Positions 15,358 to 22,743 of a stretch of 24,636 bases of DNA are shown here, piece by piece (the first letter of the stretch is position 1; every line of letters starts with the position of its first letter). A model generated the notes under the pieces. It ran no database searches and was not told the DNA's origin. It saw nothing but the letters and a program-made list of their open reading frames with translations. A program made the position numbers and the translations under genes. Origin of the DNA: an uncultured bacterium (GTDB lineage: Bacteria > Bacillota > Clostridia > Lachnospirales > Lachnospiraceae); assembly GCA_905214675.1 (NCBI GenBank), contig CAJMMS010000028.1:1-24636 (forward strand). The letters are read 5' to 3'.

Positions 15358-16788
15358 TTAAAAACGGAAATCTCTCTGGCCTTCTTCAATTTCTTTTAAA
15401 TGGTGCTCCAGGATCTGTCTTGTCTTTTCTCTTGGCACATTCGGAATTTCTTTCTCAATCAGTTTCAGACCAATGTTTCTGGTATCCTCAGAAGCATAAT
15501 CCATCAGATATTCTTTCAGAGTCATAAGTGCATTCGGATGACAGCAGTTCTGGATCTGGCCGCTCTTACACAGGCTCATAAAACGGTCGCCTGTTCTGCC
15601 TTCCCGATAACAAGCGGTACAGAAACTCGGAATATAGCCAAGACGCATCAGCCAGTTCACAACCTCATCCAGCGAACGGTTATCGCTGACATCAAACTGT
15701 GCAGAATTGTCATCTTCTGCCTCCGGCTCTACATAACCACCGACGCTTGTGCGGGAACCGCCGCTGATCTGTGAAACGCCCAGATGCAGCACCCGCTCAC
15801 GACAGGCCTGACTCTCTCTCGTAGAAACGATCATGCCGGTGTACGGCACGGAAATACGGATACATGCCACGATTTTTGCAAACGTATCATCATCAATGCC
15901 ATTGTCAAACGTTTCCGGGTCAATGTCATCGGCCCTGCGGATACGCGGCACGCTAATCGTATGCGGTCCGACACCATGTACCGCCTCAAGGTGCTCTGCG
16001 TGCATCAGAAGCCCTGCAAATTCATAACGGTACAGTTCCAGCCCAAACAGCACACCGATGCCTACATCGTCAATTCCGCCCTCCATGGCACGGTCCATTG
16101 CCTCGGTATGGTAAGCATAATTGTGCTTCGGTCCGGTCGGATGCAATTTTTCATAACTTTCTTTATGATAGGTTTCCTGAAACAGGATGTAGGTTCCGAT
16201 TCCTGCCTCTTTCAGTTTCCGGTAATTTTCTACTGTTGTCGCAGCAATGTTTACATTTACTCTGCGGATCGCTCCGTTTTTATGTTTGATGCTGTAAATC
16301 GTCTTAATACTTTCCAGCACATATTCAATCGGATTGTTGACCGGGTCCTCCCCCGTCTCCAGTGCCAGACGCTTATGCCCCATATCCTGAAGTGCGATCA
16401 CTTCATTTCGAATCTCTTCCTGTGTCAGCTTTTTGCGGCTGATATGCTTGTTTTTTGCATGATATGGACAGTATACGCATCCATTCACACAATAATTTGA
16501 TAAATACAGCGGTGCGAACATAACGATTCGATTGCCATAAAAATCCTTCTTGATCTGCTCAGCAAGGGCATAGATCTCCTGATTTTTCTCCTCGATATCA
16601 CAGTCCAGAAGCACCATCGCCTCCCTGTGTTCCAGTCCCTTTCTCTTCTTTGCTTTCTCAAGGATCTGATCGATCAGAGCTTCATTATGCTTATTTTCTT
16701 CCGCATAGCGAAGCGTCTCAAGAATCTCCTCGTGATTGATAAATTCTTCCGCTTTTTTTGATTTTCTGTCATACTGACACATTTTCAT
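15358..16788 (-). CDS. hydG: [FeFe]-hydrogenase maturation radical-SAM tyrosine lyase HydG
   Basis: HydG cleaves tyrosine to p-cresol, CO and cyanide and builds an Fe(CO)2(CN) synthon for the H-cluster. The 476-residue protein has the radical-SAM ligands C100-x3-C104-x2-C107 (NYCVNGCVYCPYH) and a TIM barrel (ALETGEDPVNNPIEY, VNVNIAATTVENYRKL, FQETYHKESYEKLHP). It also has the C-terminal auxiliary-cluster motif C390-x2-C393-x22-C416 that separates HydG from HydE and ThiH. Two Met codons (residues 1 and 3) are possible starts; the second has better spacing from the GGCGGGAG ribosome site. It leads the hydG-hydF operon. No hydE or hydA lies in the window. Confidence 0.96.
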   Translation of the reverse strand: MKMCQYDRKSKKAEEFINHEEILETLRYAEENKHNEALIDQILEKAKKRKGLEHREAMVLLDCDIEEKNQEIYALAEQIKKDFYGNRIVMFAPLYLSNYCVNGCVYCPYHAKNKHISRKKLTQEEIRNEVIALQDMGHKRLALETGEDPVNNPIEYVLESIKTIYSIKHKNGAIRRVNVNIAATTVENYRKLKEAGIGTYILFQETYHKESYEKLHPTGPKHNYAYHTEAMDRAMEGGIDDVGIGVLFGLELYRYEFAGLLMHAEHLEAVHGVGPHTISVPRIRRADDIDPETFDNGIDDDTFAKIVACIRISVPYTGMIVSTRESQACRERVLHLGVSQISGGSRTSVGGYVEPEAEDDNSAQFDVSDNRSLDEVVNWLMRLGYIPSFCTACYREGRTGDRFMSLCKSGQIQNCCHPNALMTLKEYLMDYASEDTRNIGLKLIEKEIPNVPREKTRQILEHHLKEIEEGQRDFRF

Positions 16789-16842
16789 CTCCCGCCTTTC
16801 TTCTCCTTAGTCTGACACATTCCCCCAGGCTTTTTCATTATT

Positions 16843-16878
16843 TAACAGAACAAATAGCAAAATCCATTTATTCTGTTA
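16843..16878. promoter_or_regulatory. Inverted repeat in the hydG leader
   Basis: TAACAGAA (16843-16850) and TTCTGTTA (16871-16878) are a perfect 8-bp inverted repeat 20 nt apart; pairing can extend inward with a bulge. It lies just downstream of the predicted hydG -10 box, where a repressor site or leader hairpin would act. The function is inferred. Confidence 0.45.
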
Positions 16879-16886
16879 TTTCTTTT

Positions 16887-16915
16887 ATTATACTGACTCT
16901 GGATATGAATTGCAA
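16887..16915 (-). promoter_or_regulatory. Promoter of hydG-hydF
   Basis: On the minus strand TTGCAA (16910-16915) and a perfect TATAAT (16887-16892) are separated by 17 bp. The hydG start is about 100 bp downstream. Its -35 box is 3 bp from the -35 box of the divergent ttcA-like gene. Confidence 0.65.
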
Positions 16916-16918
16916 TCG

Positions 16919-16947
16919 TTGACTTTTTCTCATTTATGGGTTAGGGT
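16919..16947 (+). promoter_or_regulatory. Promoter of the ttcA-like gene
   Basis: TTGACT (16919-16924) and TAGGGT (16942-16947) are separated by 17 bp; the -10 is weak. The gene ATG is at 16972 with AAAGGAG at 16958-16964, so the leader would be short. Confidence 0.45.
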
Positions 16948-16971
16948 TTTGTTAAAGAAAGGAGTTTACCC

Positions 16972-17709
16972 ATGAAATATCAGAAATTACTAAGTCTAAC
17001 CAGGCAGGCGGTCGATGCCTACCGGATGATTGAAGAAGGTGACCACATCGCGATCGGTATTTCTGGCGGAAAGGACAGCCTGACACTTCTTTGCGCCTTA
17101 TATGGCCTGAGACGTTTCTATCCAAAGCACTTTGATCTGACTGCCATCACCGTAAATCTTGGTTTTCAGAATCTTGATCTGGAGCCAGTTCAACGGATGT
17201 GTCAGACTCTTGAGATTCCTTATAAAATCGTGGATACACAGATTGCTCAGATCATTTTTGAAGAACGCCGGGAAAATAATCCATGTTCTCTGTGCGCCAA
17301 AATGAGAAAAGGCGCTCTCAATGCCGCCATAAAAGAACTTGGCTGCAATAAGATCGCCTATGCACATCACAAAGATGATGTGATCGAAACTATGCTTCTG
17401 TCTCTGCTCTATGAGGGACGTTTTTATTCATTTCCACCTAAAACCTATCTGGATCAGATGGATCTGACGGTCATACGCCCGCTGTTTTTTATCGATGAAG
17501 CGGATGTGATCGGATTCTGGCATAAATACCATATTCCGGTAGCTAAAAGTCCCTGCCCGGCTGACGGACACACACGCCGCGAATACAGTAAGCAGCTTCT
17601 GCGTCAGCTAAACCTGGAGAATCCTGGTGTCAAAAACCAGATGTTTACCGCCATTCTCAATGCGAATCTTTCTGACTGGCCGGATCGTATAACCCCTGTC
17701 CGCCACTGA
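16972..17709 (+). CDS. TtcA-like tRNA sulfurtransferase / PP-loop ATPase
   Basis: TtcA-type enzymes adenylate C32 of tRNA and insert sulfur through an Fe-S cluster. The 245-residue protein has the PP-loop GISGGKDSLTLL (about 29-40), the cysteine pair CSLC in ENNPCSLCAKMRKGAL, AYAHHKDDVIETMLL and the late motif FPPKTYLDQMDLTVIRPL. E. coli TtcA has a second Cys pair near its C-terminus; here only one Cys remains (SPCPADGHTRRE), so the cluster ligands may differ, as in other Clostridia members. The ribosome site is strong. Its last 53 bp overlap the 3' end of the convergent PHP gene. It could modify another position or another substrate. Confidence 0.88.
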   Translation: MKYQKLLSLTRQAVDAYRMIEEGDHIAIGISGGKDSLTLLCALYGLRRFYPKHFDLTAITVNLGFQNLDLEPVQRMCQTLEIPYKIVDTQIAQIIFEERRENNPCSLCAKMRKGALNAAIKELGCNKIAYAHHKDDVIETMLLSLLYEGRFYSFPPKTYLDQMDLTVIRPLFFIDEADVIGFWHKYHIPVAKSPCPADGHTRREYSKQLLRQLNLENPGVKNQMFTAILNANLSDWPDRITPVRH

Positions 17710-18487
17710 TAGAAATTGGCAGATATTTTCGCTGCTTTCTTCGTTTGTTAAACTTGGCAAAGCCTGCGACCTTATTATATACCCAGAAGGAATAGATAAG
17801 CAGGTCGTTGGCTTTCCCTATCTTCTCCTTCGTAGTTCCATGATAATATGTTCCGCCTGCCTTGATCGGTGCTCTTCTTTTTACCTGTTCGATCAGATCA
17901 GATTCGCTTCTCACCGGCTCCCGAAACTCTGTATATGCAGTTCCGATGCAATCCGCCTTATGCGAATCACTGCCTCCCAATCCTGCAAGAAAATATTTTC
18001 TTGCTGTCTTTTTCGCTTCTTGATTGCGTTCTTCCGTCTCGCAGGAATTATATGCCTCCAGGAAATCAAACTCACCCATGATGTCTTTATTCTGCCGATA
18101 CTTTCTGGTATTACCAAAACTTAAATATTTCTCTCCAAATGGATGTGCAGGTCCTAAAATTCCACCATATGCATGTACCACCTTGATCAGAAGTTCCAAT
18201 GGCATGCCACGCATCTCCAGAATACGGGGCTTTACCCCTTCCGGTAGAATAACCAGAAAATGTCCGGCATTAAACGTATCATACTCAATCCCTTTTAGTA
18301 CCACAAAATCCGTATATTTTTTTCCTTTTATGTGGTCTCGCCAGTAGCGATAGCCATTATACGAATTATGATCTGTCAACAGCATTCCCTGATAACCTTT
18401 TTCCCTCAGAATCTGAATATACTCTTCAATTCCAACTTTGCCATCAATCGATCCTTCTTTTGTATGGCAGTGCATATCAAATTTCAC
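17657..18487 (-). CDS. PHP-domain metal-dependent phosphoesterase
   Basis: The 276-residue protein opens MKFDMHCHTKEGSIDGK, the metal-binding HxH motif of PHP phosphoesterases. It continues with MLLTDHNSY, VLKGIEYDTFNAGHFLVI, GILGPAHPFGEKYLSF and GLGGSDSHKADCIGTAYT, which supply the remaining His and Asp ligands. Relatives cleave phosphate esters or nucleotides; the substrate is not predictable. The start codon is GTG (18485-18487), chosen because AAAGGAG lies 6 bases upstream and the family N-terminus begins there. The C-terminal 17 codons overlap the convergent ttcA-like gene. It lies 53 bp downstream of the seven-span membrane protein on the same strand and may share its transcript. Confidence 0.9.
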   Translation of the reverse strand: MKFDMHCHTKEGSIDGKVGIEEYIQILREKGYQGMLLTDHNSYNGYRYWRDHIKGKKYTDFVVLKGIEYDTFNAGHFLVILPEGVKPRILEMRGMPLELLIKVVHAYGGILGPAHPFGEKYLSFGNTRKYRQNKDIMGEFDFLEAYNSCETEERNQEAKKTARKYFLAGLGGSDSHKADCIGTAYTEFREPVRSESDLIEQVKRRAPIKAGGTYYHGTTKEKIGKANDLLIYSFWVYNKVAGFAKFNKRRKQRKYLPISISGGQGLYDPASQKDSH

Positions 18488-18540
18488 AAGAAACTCCTTT
18501 CTGAAATCTGTGAGCGCCTGTGCTGCTTTCCTTTGTCTTT

Positions 18541-19239
18541 TCAGGCTCTGGACTGTCTGCGTCTTTCATGGCGTTCCCGCTGTTCATCTGATTTTCTTTT
18601 TTCCTGTCGTTTTCGGCTCTCTCTTTTATTCTTTCCTTTTTTTGATGTTACATCCGGATTTTTTTCCGGCGCATCTTCTTTTCTTCTCTGCTCCTGGAAA
18701 ATCTGCAATGCTGTTCCTGCTATTCCCGCAAAGATCAGCACTGCCCAGAACAAAAATCCTTTCTCCAGATCTGCCAGCACAAATCCTGTCTCTGCTGCCA
18801 GACAGGCTCCTGCAAATCCGGAAAGAACCGCTAACATCTGCTTTTCAAAACGAAATGCTGCAAATCCCGCCGCCAGCGCTGTCAGTGCCGCAACCGAATA
18901 AACCCACCATTCTTCCCGGTGCAGCAAGGTACGCATGACCAGAAACATCAAGGTCGCACAGACCAGAAATACACCTGCCCGATAGAACCGAAATGCCAGT
19001 ATACACAAACATACCGCACACACGATCCCTATTGCAAGGCACAGCCACACATTGGTAAATGCCACACGGCTAAACTGAAAACCCGCTACAATCCCAATGG
19101 TTGCTGCCAATACTCCAAACAGCAGCCGTCTTACACGATATCCAAGAAAGCAGATCAGGATCCCCAAAATCAAAACTGCCGCCAGTATCCCTTTCCAGAC
19201 AGGGCTTCCTGCCCCGATCAATTCCTGTAATTCACTCAT
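18541..19239 (-). CDS. Seven-span membrane protein with basic tail (TMEM198/DUF4203-like)
   Basis: The 232-residue protein has a short N-terminus, then seven hydrophobic segments (about 16-35, 38-56, 60-80, 84-105, 111-130, 135-155, 160-178). A cytoplasmic-looking tail of about 50 residues is packed with Lys, Arg and Glu (KKGKNKRESRKRQEKRKSD and more). The spacing of the helices recalls the TMEM198/DUF4203 group, of unknown role in bacteria. The basic tail may contact nucleic acid, acidic lipid or an acidic protein. A GGAGG site precedes the ATG. It lies 79 bp after the protease-FHA gene on the same strand; no terminator is seen between them. Confidence 0.82.
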   Translation of the reverse strand: MSELQELIGAGSPVWKGILAAVLILGILICFLGYRVRRLLFGVLAATIGIVAGFQFSRVAFTNVWLCLAIGIVCAVCLCILAFRFYRAGVFLVCATLMFLVMRTLLHREEWWVYSVAALTALAAGFAAFRFEKQMLAVLSGFAGACLAAETGFVLADLEKGFLFWAVLIFAGIAGTALQIFQEQRRKEDAPEKNPDVTSKKGKNKRESRKRQEKRKSDEQRERHERRRQSRA

Positions 19240-19318
19240 GTTTCCTCCGTTCCGCTGCTACTTTGTAATTACATCTTGTTTTTTCTACTTTATCATATTT
19301 CCCAAAGTTTTTCATCCA

Positions 19319-20638
19319 TCAATCTAAATTCACACAAAACATATTCTTATCTTCTCCGAGATAGAAGCATTCACCTGCCTTCAGATAATATGCTACACCT
19401 GGATTTAATCTCTGACCATTTTGCAGATAAGTACCATAGGTAGACATATCTGTCAAAACAAAGTTTCCGGAAGCTGCATTCCATGCCACCGAGCAATGTT
19501 TCCGGCTAATACCAGGTGTACCTTCCGGAAACAGGATTGCACACTCCGCTCTTGACCTTCCAATTATAATCGGGCGTTCCGACAGTTCCTGCCGCATTCC
19601 ATGAAGCTGTGGTGACATAGCGCAGACTACCGGGCGCTTCATAGATGCCATTGTTGGACTGACAGATGCCATTGCCGGATTCATGGATGCCACCGGTTCC
19701 TGTGCATTAACTGCCTGATGCTGTCCCTTTTTGTTTTTGCCACTGAGAACAATAACCAGAACAACAATTCCAATGACTACAACCAGACCAACAATGACTG
19801 CAATCCATATTCCCATATTACTTCCAGATTGATCTGCTTCTGTTCCTGTATTCTCTCCTGCTTTTGTATAGGAAATACTATAACGATTCATCAAATTGAT
19901 GGCTTCATCCACACTGACAGCATAATTGGCAGATTCTTCCCCATCTGAAACACTCCATGTGTTAATTCCTATCACGGCACCATCTTCATTCACAAGAGGA
20001 CCACCTGAATTACCATGCCGAATCACACAGTCAATCTGTATATTTACGCAGCCAGTTCCTTCTGTCGTAAAAATACGACTGAAAGTTCCACTTGTGACAC
20101 TGGCATCCGATTCTCCCCAGTACGTGGTAGATCCCGCAAAAATATTTTCAGAAAGTCCCGGATATCCTACCGCATAAACCTTAGAACCTACCATTGAATC
20201 ATCCGGACTGCAAAGTACTGCTGGCTTTCTTTTAGCAGTAGGAGCGTCCAGTTTTAACAATGCCAAATCTTTGGCCTGATCAAAACCGACCACATAAGCT
20301 TCATCATAATCACTGGAATCATAGTAGATTCTTATCTTACTGCGTCCGTTCAACGATCCACCCTCAACCTGGACATCAAACAACTCTCCTGCACCATAAT
20401 CCTCAAAATCTGAGATTACATGATAATTCGTAATCAGATAGGAAGGATTCTCACCTGATTTTCCCACAAAAAAACCAGTTCCCCAACCAAATCCATACTC
20501 GCCCTGATCTGTATCCAGGCAAGTATATACGACTGCCACACTTTCTCTCGTTTCTGTGTTAAATGCAGCAGAAACGTTCTGAGACATCCCTAATACAAGT
20601 AAAATTGCCATAAGCCATCCCATTATTACTTTTTTCAT
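19319..20638 (-). CDS. Membrane trypsin-like serine protease with C-terminal FHA domain
   Basis: The 439-residue protein has a signal peptide (cleavage probably after VSA, about 24). An extracytoplasmic trypsin-like domain follows, with a full triad: H73 in LITNYHVIS, D124 in QAKDLALLKL and S211 in RHGNSGGPLVNEDGAVIG. A single membrane helix (about 276-299) leads to a linker of Met/Ala/Pro/Ser repeats (about 315-345) and a forkhead-associated domain (about 355-439) with IIIGRSRAECAI, GISRKHCSV and LTDMSTYGTYLQNG. FHA domains bind phosphothreonine, so the inner end may read Ser/Thr kinase signals. There is no PDZ domain, unlike HtrA. GGGAGG precedes the ATG. This resembles HtrA-like proteases but the partner arrangement is unusual. 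Confidence 0.93.
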   Translation of the reverse strand: MKKVIMGWLMAILLVLGMSQNVSAAFNTETRESVAVVYTCLDTDQGEYGFGWGTGFFVGKSGENPSYLITNYHVISDFEDYGAGELFDVQVEGGSLNGRSKIRIYYDSSDYDEAYVVGFDQAKDLALLKLDAPTAKRKPAVLCSPDDSMVGSKVYAVGYPGLSENIFAGSTTYWGESDASVTSGTFSRIFTTEGTGCVNIQIDCVIRHGNSGGPLVNEDGAVIGINTWSVSDGEESANYAVSVDEAINLMNRYSISYTKAGENTGTEADQSGSNMGIWIAVIVGLVVVIGIVVLVIVLSGKNKKGQHQAVNAQEPVASMNPAMASVSPTMASMKRPVVCAMSPQLHGMRQELSERPIIIGRSRAECAILFPEGTPGISRKHCSVAWNAASGNFVLTDMSTYGTYLQNGQRLNPGVAYYLKAGECFYLGEDKNMFCVNLD

Positions 20639-20675
20639 CTTTTGTTCCTCCCTTTTGTTTTTATCTCATATCCGT

Positions 20676-20744
20676 GCAGGCCATAAAACCTTCAAGTCGG
20701 ACACACTTGTACGATCACATCGTAATTTTCGGTTTTAACCCTGC
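20676..20744. repeat. Structured intergenic repeat, relative of the 10748-10959 element
   Basis: Palindromic arms GCAGG + TAAAACC (20676-20690) and GGTTTTA + CCTGC (20731-20744) enclose a second stem TACGAT-CAC-ATCGTA (20710-20724). CCATAAAACC, CACATCGT and GGTTTTA-ACCCTG also occur in the same order at 10897-10948, so the two look like diverged members of one family. This copy lies in the leader of the protease-FHA gene. Confidence 0.6.
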
Positions 20745-20820
20745 AGCATATAATGGTATAATAGCATAATTATCTTATTTACTTCTACTTATTTTTAAAT
20801 TTTTTTCTGCCGTTTTGAAT

Positions 20821-20860
20821 AAAAAAAGTACCGGTCTTTTTTCAAAACCGATACCTTTTT
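20821..20860 (-). terminator. Terminator of the L25/Ctc gene
   Basis: An imperfect stem (AAAAAGTACCGGT pairing with ACCGATACCTTTTT) lies 38 bp beyond the L25 stop. On the minus strand it ends in a T-run. The A-run and T-run symmetry means it may also act on the other strand. Confidence 0.75.
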
Positions 20861-20897
20861 ACTTCTTATTTTATTTTAATCACATTACTGCCATCTT

Positions 20898-21482
20898 TCA
20901 GGCTTCTGCTGTCTCTTCTGTCTCAGCTTCCGGTACAACATTATGTACGGCTGTTACCGTTGCCACAACTGCTTCCGGATCAGTTGACAGATCAATGTCT
21001 TTATCTTTTGCAATCTCCAGATCCTTTACACGGATCGTATCGCCGACTTTCATATGTCCGACATTTACTTTTACTTTATCAATCAGTGCTGCAGGCAATG
21101 CTTTGTATGCAATCTCACTTAAACCTTCCTGTACAACACCGCTTACAACTTTATCTGCATCTACCAGAATGACTTCTGCAACGGAATGTACTTTTTCATT
21201 GCTTACCAGAGCCTGGAAATCAATCTCATCGACTCTTCTTGCCATTGCATTGTACTGAATGTCTTTAATCAGGGCATCGTACTGTTTGCCGTCTACTTCC
21301 AGCATAACCTGACTGCCCTTGTTATCTACTTTGAGCAACTGCTCTACATCTTTCTTACTCAGCTTCAGCATGATAGAATTTTCAATTTCTCTGCCAAATA
21401 AGTTACCAGTAACAAATCCTTCTCTTCTCAGTTTCTTTGCTTTTTCATCTGTGCTTCTTTTTTCAGCTTTTAAAGTATTCAT
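20898..21482 (-). CDS. rplY: 50S ribosomal protein L25 / general stress protein Ctc
   Basis: The 194-residue protein is the long Ctc form of L25, which binds 5S rRNA. The N-terminal L25 domain starts MNTLKAEKRSTDEKAKKLRREG, then FGREIENSIMLKLSKKDVEQLL and DIQYNAMARRVDEIDFQAL. The C-terminal TL5 domain (about 100-180) includes VVSGVVQEGLSEIAYKALP and VGDTIRVKDLEI, and the protein ends in an acidic tail (PEAETEETAEA). E. coli L25 has only the first domain. A GGAGG site precedes the start. It is flanked by a promoter and a terminator, so it is probably monocistronic. Confidence 0.94.
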   Translation of the reverse strand: MNTLKAEKRSTDEKAKKLRREGFVTGNLFGREIENSIMLKLSKKDVEQLLKVDNKGSQVMLEVDGKQYDALIKDIQYNAMARRVDEIDFQALVSNEKVHSVAEVILVDADKVVSGVVQEGLSEIAYKALPAALIDKVKVNVGHMKVGDTIRVKDLEIAKDKDIDLSTDPEAVVATVTAVHNVVPEAETEETAEA

Positions 21483-21563
21483 TTATCTTTTCCTCCAAAA
21501 ATCTGATTTCTTAGCAGCCTTCAACAAAGAGGTTTTGTTAAGTTCTTTTCTTGTTACGTCTAT

Positions 21564-21592
21564 ATTATAGTCGTTATATACCAAAACGATTA
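21564..21592 (-). promoter_or_regulatory. Likely promoter of the L25/Ctc gene
   Basis: A perfect TATAAT lies at 21564-21569 on the minus strand, about 80 bp before the L25 start. The -35 position (about 21587-21592, TAATCG) is a poor match, so this is a partial promoter call. Confidence 0.4.
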
Positions 21593-21618
21593 ACTAAAAA
21601 TTAAATTTTTGGTGGCTA

Positions 21619-22743
21619 TTATTTGTGCAGTTTTTTCGTATTTTCTTTCAAAAAACAGTACAATTCTTCTGAAGCATCCGGATTTATTTCTCTTTTCTGG
21701 GCCTCCAGCATCCGTTTTACCTTTTTTTCATCGTGCATCAGACGCACACCACTCACTACCTGACCGATTGCAGTCTTTCTGGAAACACTCATCCCCGATT
21801 TCTGGAAAAATCTCCGGTTTTCCGTCTCACATCCCGGAATCGGCCGGATATGCACGATCGGTATACCACTTACTGCTGCCTCGGTAGAAGTCAGCCCCCC
21901 AGGTTTCGTAAAGATCACATCGCAGGCTTTCAGGTAAATTGGCATTTTTTTAGTGTATCCGACAACCATTACCTCTTTCCTGTTTTTATATTTCTTCTGA
22001 AGTTTTTTCTTTAACTTCTGATTACTTCCGCAGATGACCACAAGATTTTCATTCTTGCTTTGCATTGCCAGCAAAAGTTCCAGGATATGCACGATTGCCT
22101 TCGTCCCCATGCTTCCCGCCGCCAGCAGAAAATATTTCTTTTTCTGCTCCAGCCCCAGCATACTGCGTGCCTGTTCTTTGGGAATATATTTCCGGCACTT
22201 TCCGGATACCGGAATACCAAAAGCTTTCAGCTTATACTCCGGGATTCCTCTTTTTACGATCTCCGGGTGTAATTTCTTATGCGGTGTAATATAATAATCA
22301 CAATCCGTCTCTTCCCAGAATGGAATACAGGTATAGTCCGTCATCACCACCACCGTAAATGGCAAAACAACCCCGTTTCTTCGCATATAGGTAATTGTTT
22401 CTGCCGGATAAAGATGTGGCATGACGATCGCATCCACCGGATTTTTCTGAAGATATTCTTCCAGATAGCGTGCCATCCTGGCATTTGCATAATACACTGG
22501 GGATTTTTTCATCATTTTACTTACCGCCATTCCCAGTTTATAGGCCATGCCAAACACAGCCGGTGCTTTTTTTACAACTTCCACATAACCGTCTCCGACC
22601 AGTTTTGATACCCCGTTCCCAGCAAGACACAGATAATCCAGCACTTCCGCACAATCTCCATGTTCACGGATTGCTTCCGCAATCGCCTGTGCTGCCGCAT
22701 TATGCCCGCCTCCTGTATTACAGGACAAGATCAGCACTTTCAT
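21619..22743 (-). CDS. UgtP/MGDG-synthase family diacylglycerol glycosyltransferase
   Basis: The 374-residue GT-B enzyme (GT28, MurG-like) aligns from end to end with B. subtilis UgtP. The N-terminal domain opens MKVLILSCNTGGGHNAAAQAI and carries FTVVVMTDYTCIPFWEE. The C-terminal nucleotide-sugar domain shows LLAAGSMGTKA, VVICGSNQKLK, VVGYTKKMPIYLKACDVIFTKPGGLTSTEA and HIRPIPGCETENRRFF. These enzymes put glucose or galactose from a UDP-sugar on diacylglycerol, making glycolipids that also anchor lipoteichoic acid. The sugar cannot be read from sequence. The start overlaps the end of the PlsY-like gene by 26 bp, pointing to translational coupling and shared lipid metabolism. It is a peripheral membrane protein on the cytoplasmic side. 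Confidence 0.92.
   Translation of the reverse strand: MKVLILSCNTGGGHNAAAQAIAEAIREHGDCAEVLDYLCLAGNGVSKLVGDGYVEVVKKAPAVFGMAYKLGMAVSKMMKKSPVYYANARMARYLEEYLQKNPVDAIVMPHLYPAETITYMRRNGVVLPFTVVVMTDYTCIPFWEETDCDYYITPHKKLHPEIVKRGIPEYKLKAFGIPVSGKCRKYIPKEQARSMLGLEQKKKYFLLAAGSMGTKAIVHILELLLAMQSKNENLVVICGSNQKLKKKLQKKYKNRKEVMVVGYTKKMPIYLKACDVIFTKPGGLTSTEAAVSGIPIVHIRPIPGCETENRRFFQKSGMSVSRKTAIGQVVSGVRLMHDEKKVKRMLEAQKREINPDASEELYCFLKENTKKLHK

Noticed and set aside
15784..16500. 238-codon plus ORF opposite hydG
   Set aside because: It is antisense to hydG, whose radical-SAM motifs settle the real strand.
21526..21542. Small AACAAA/TTTGTT hairpin in the L25 leader
   Set aside because: Six AT-rich base pairs are expected by chance in such sequence; no further support for autoregulation.
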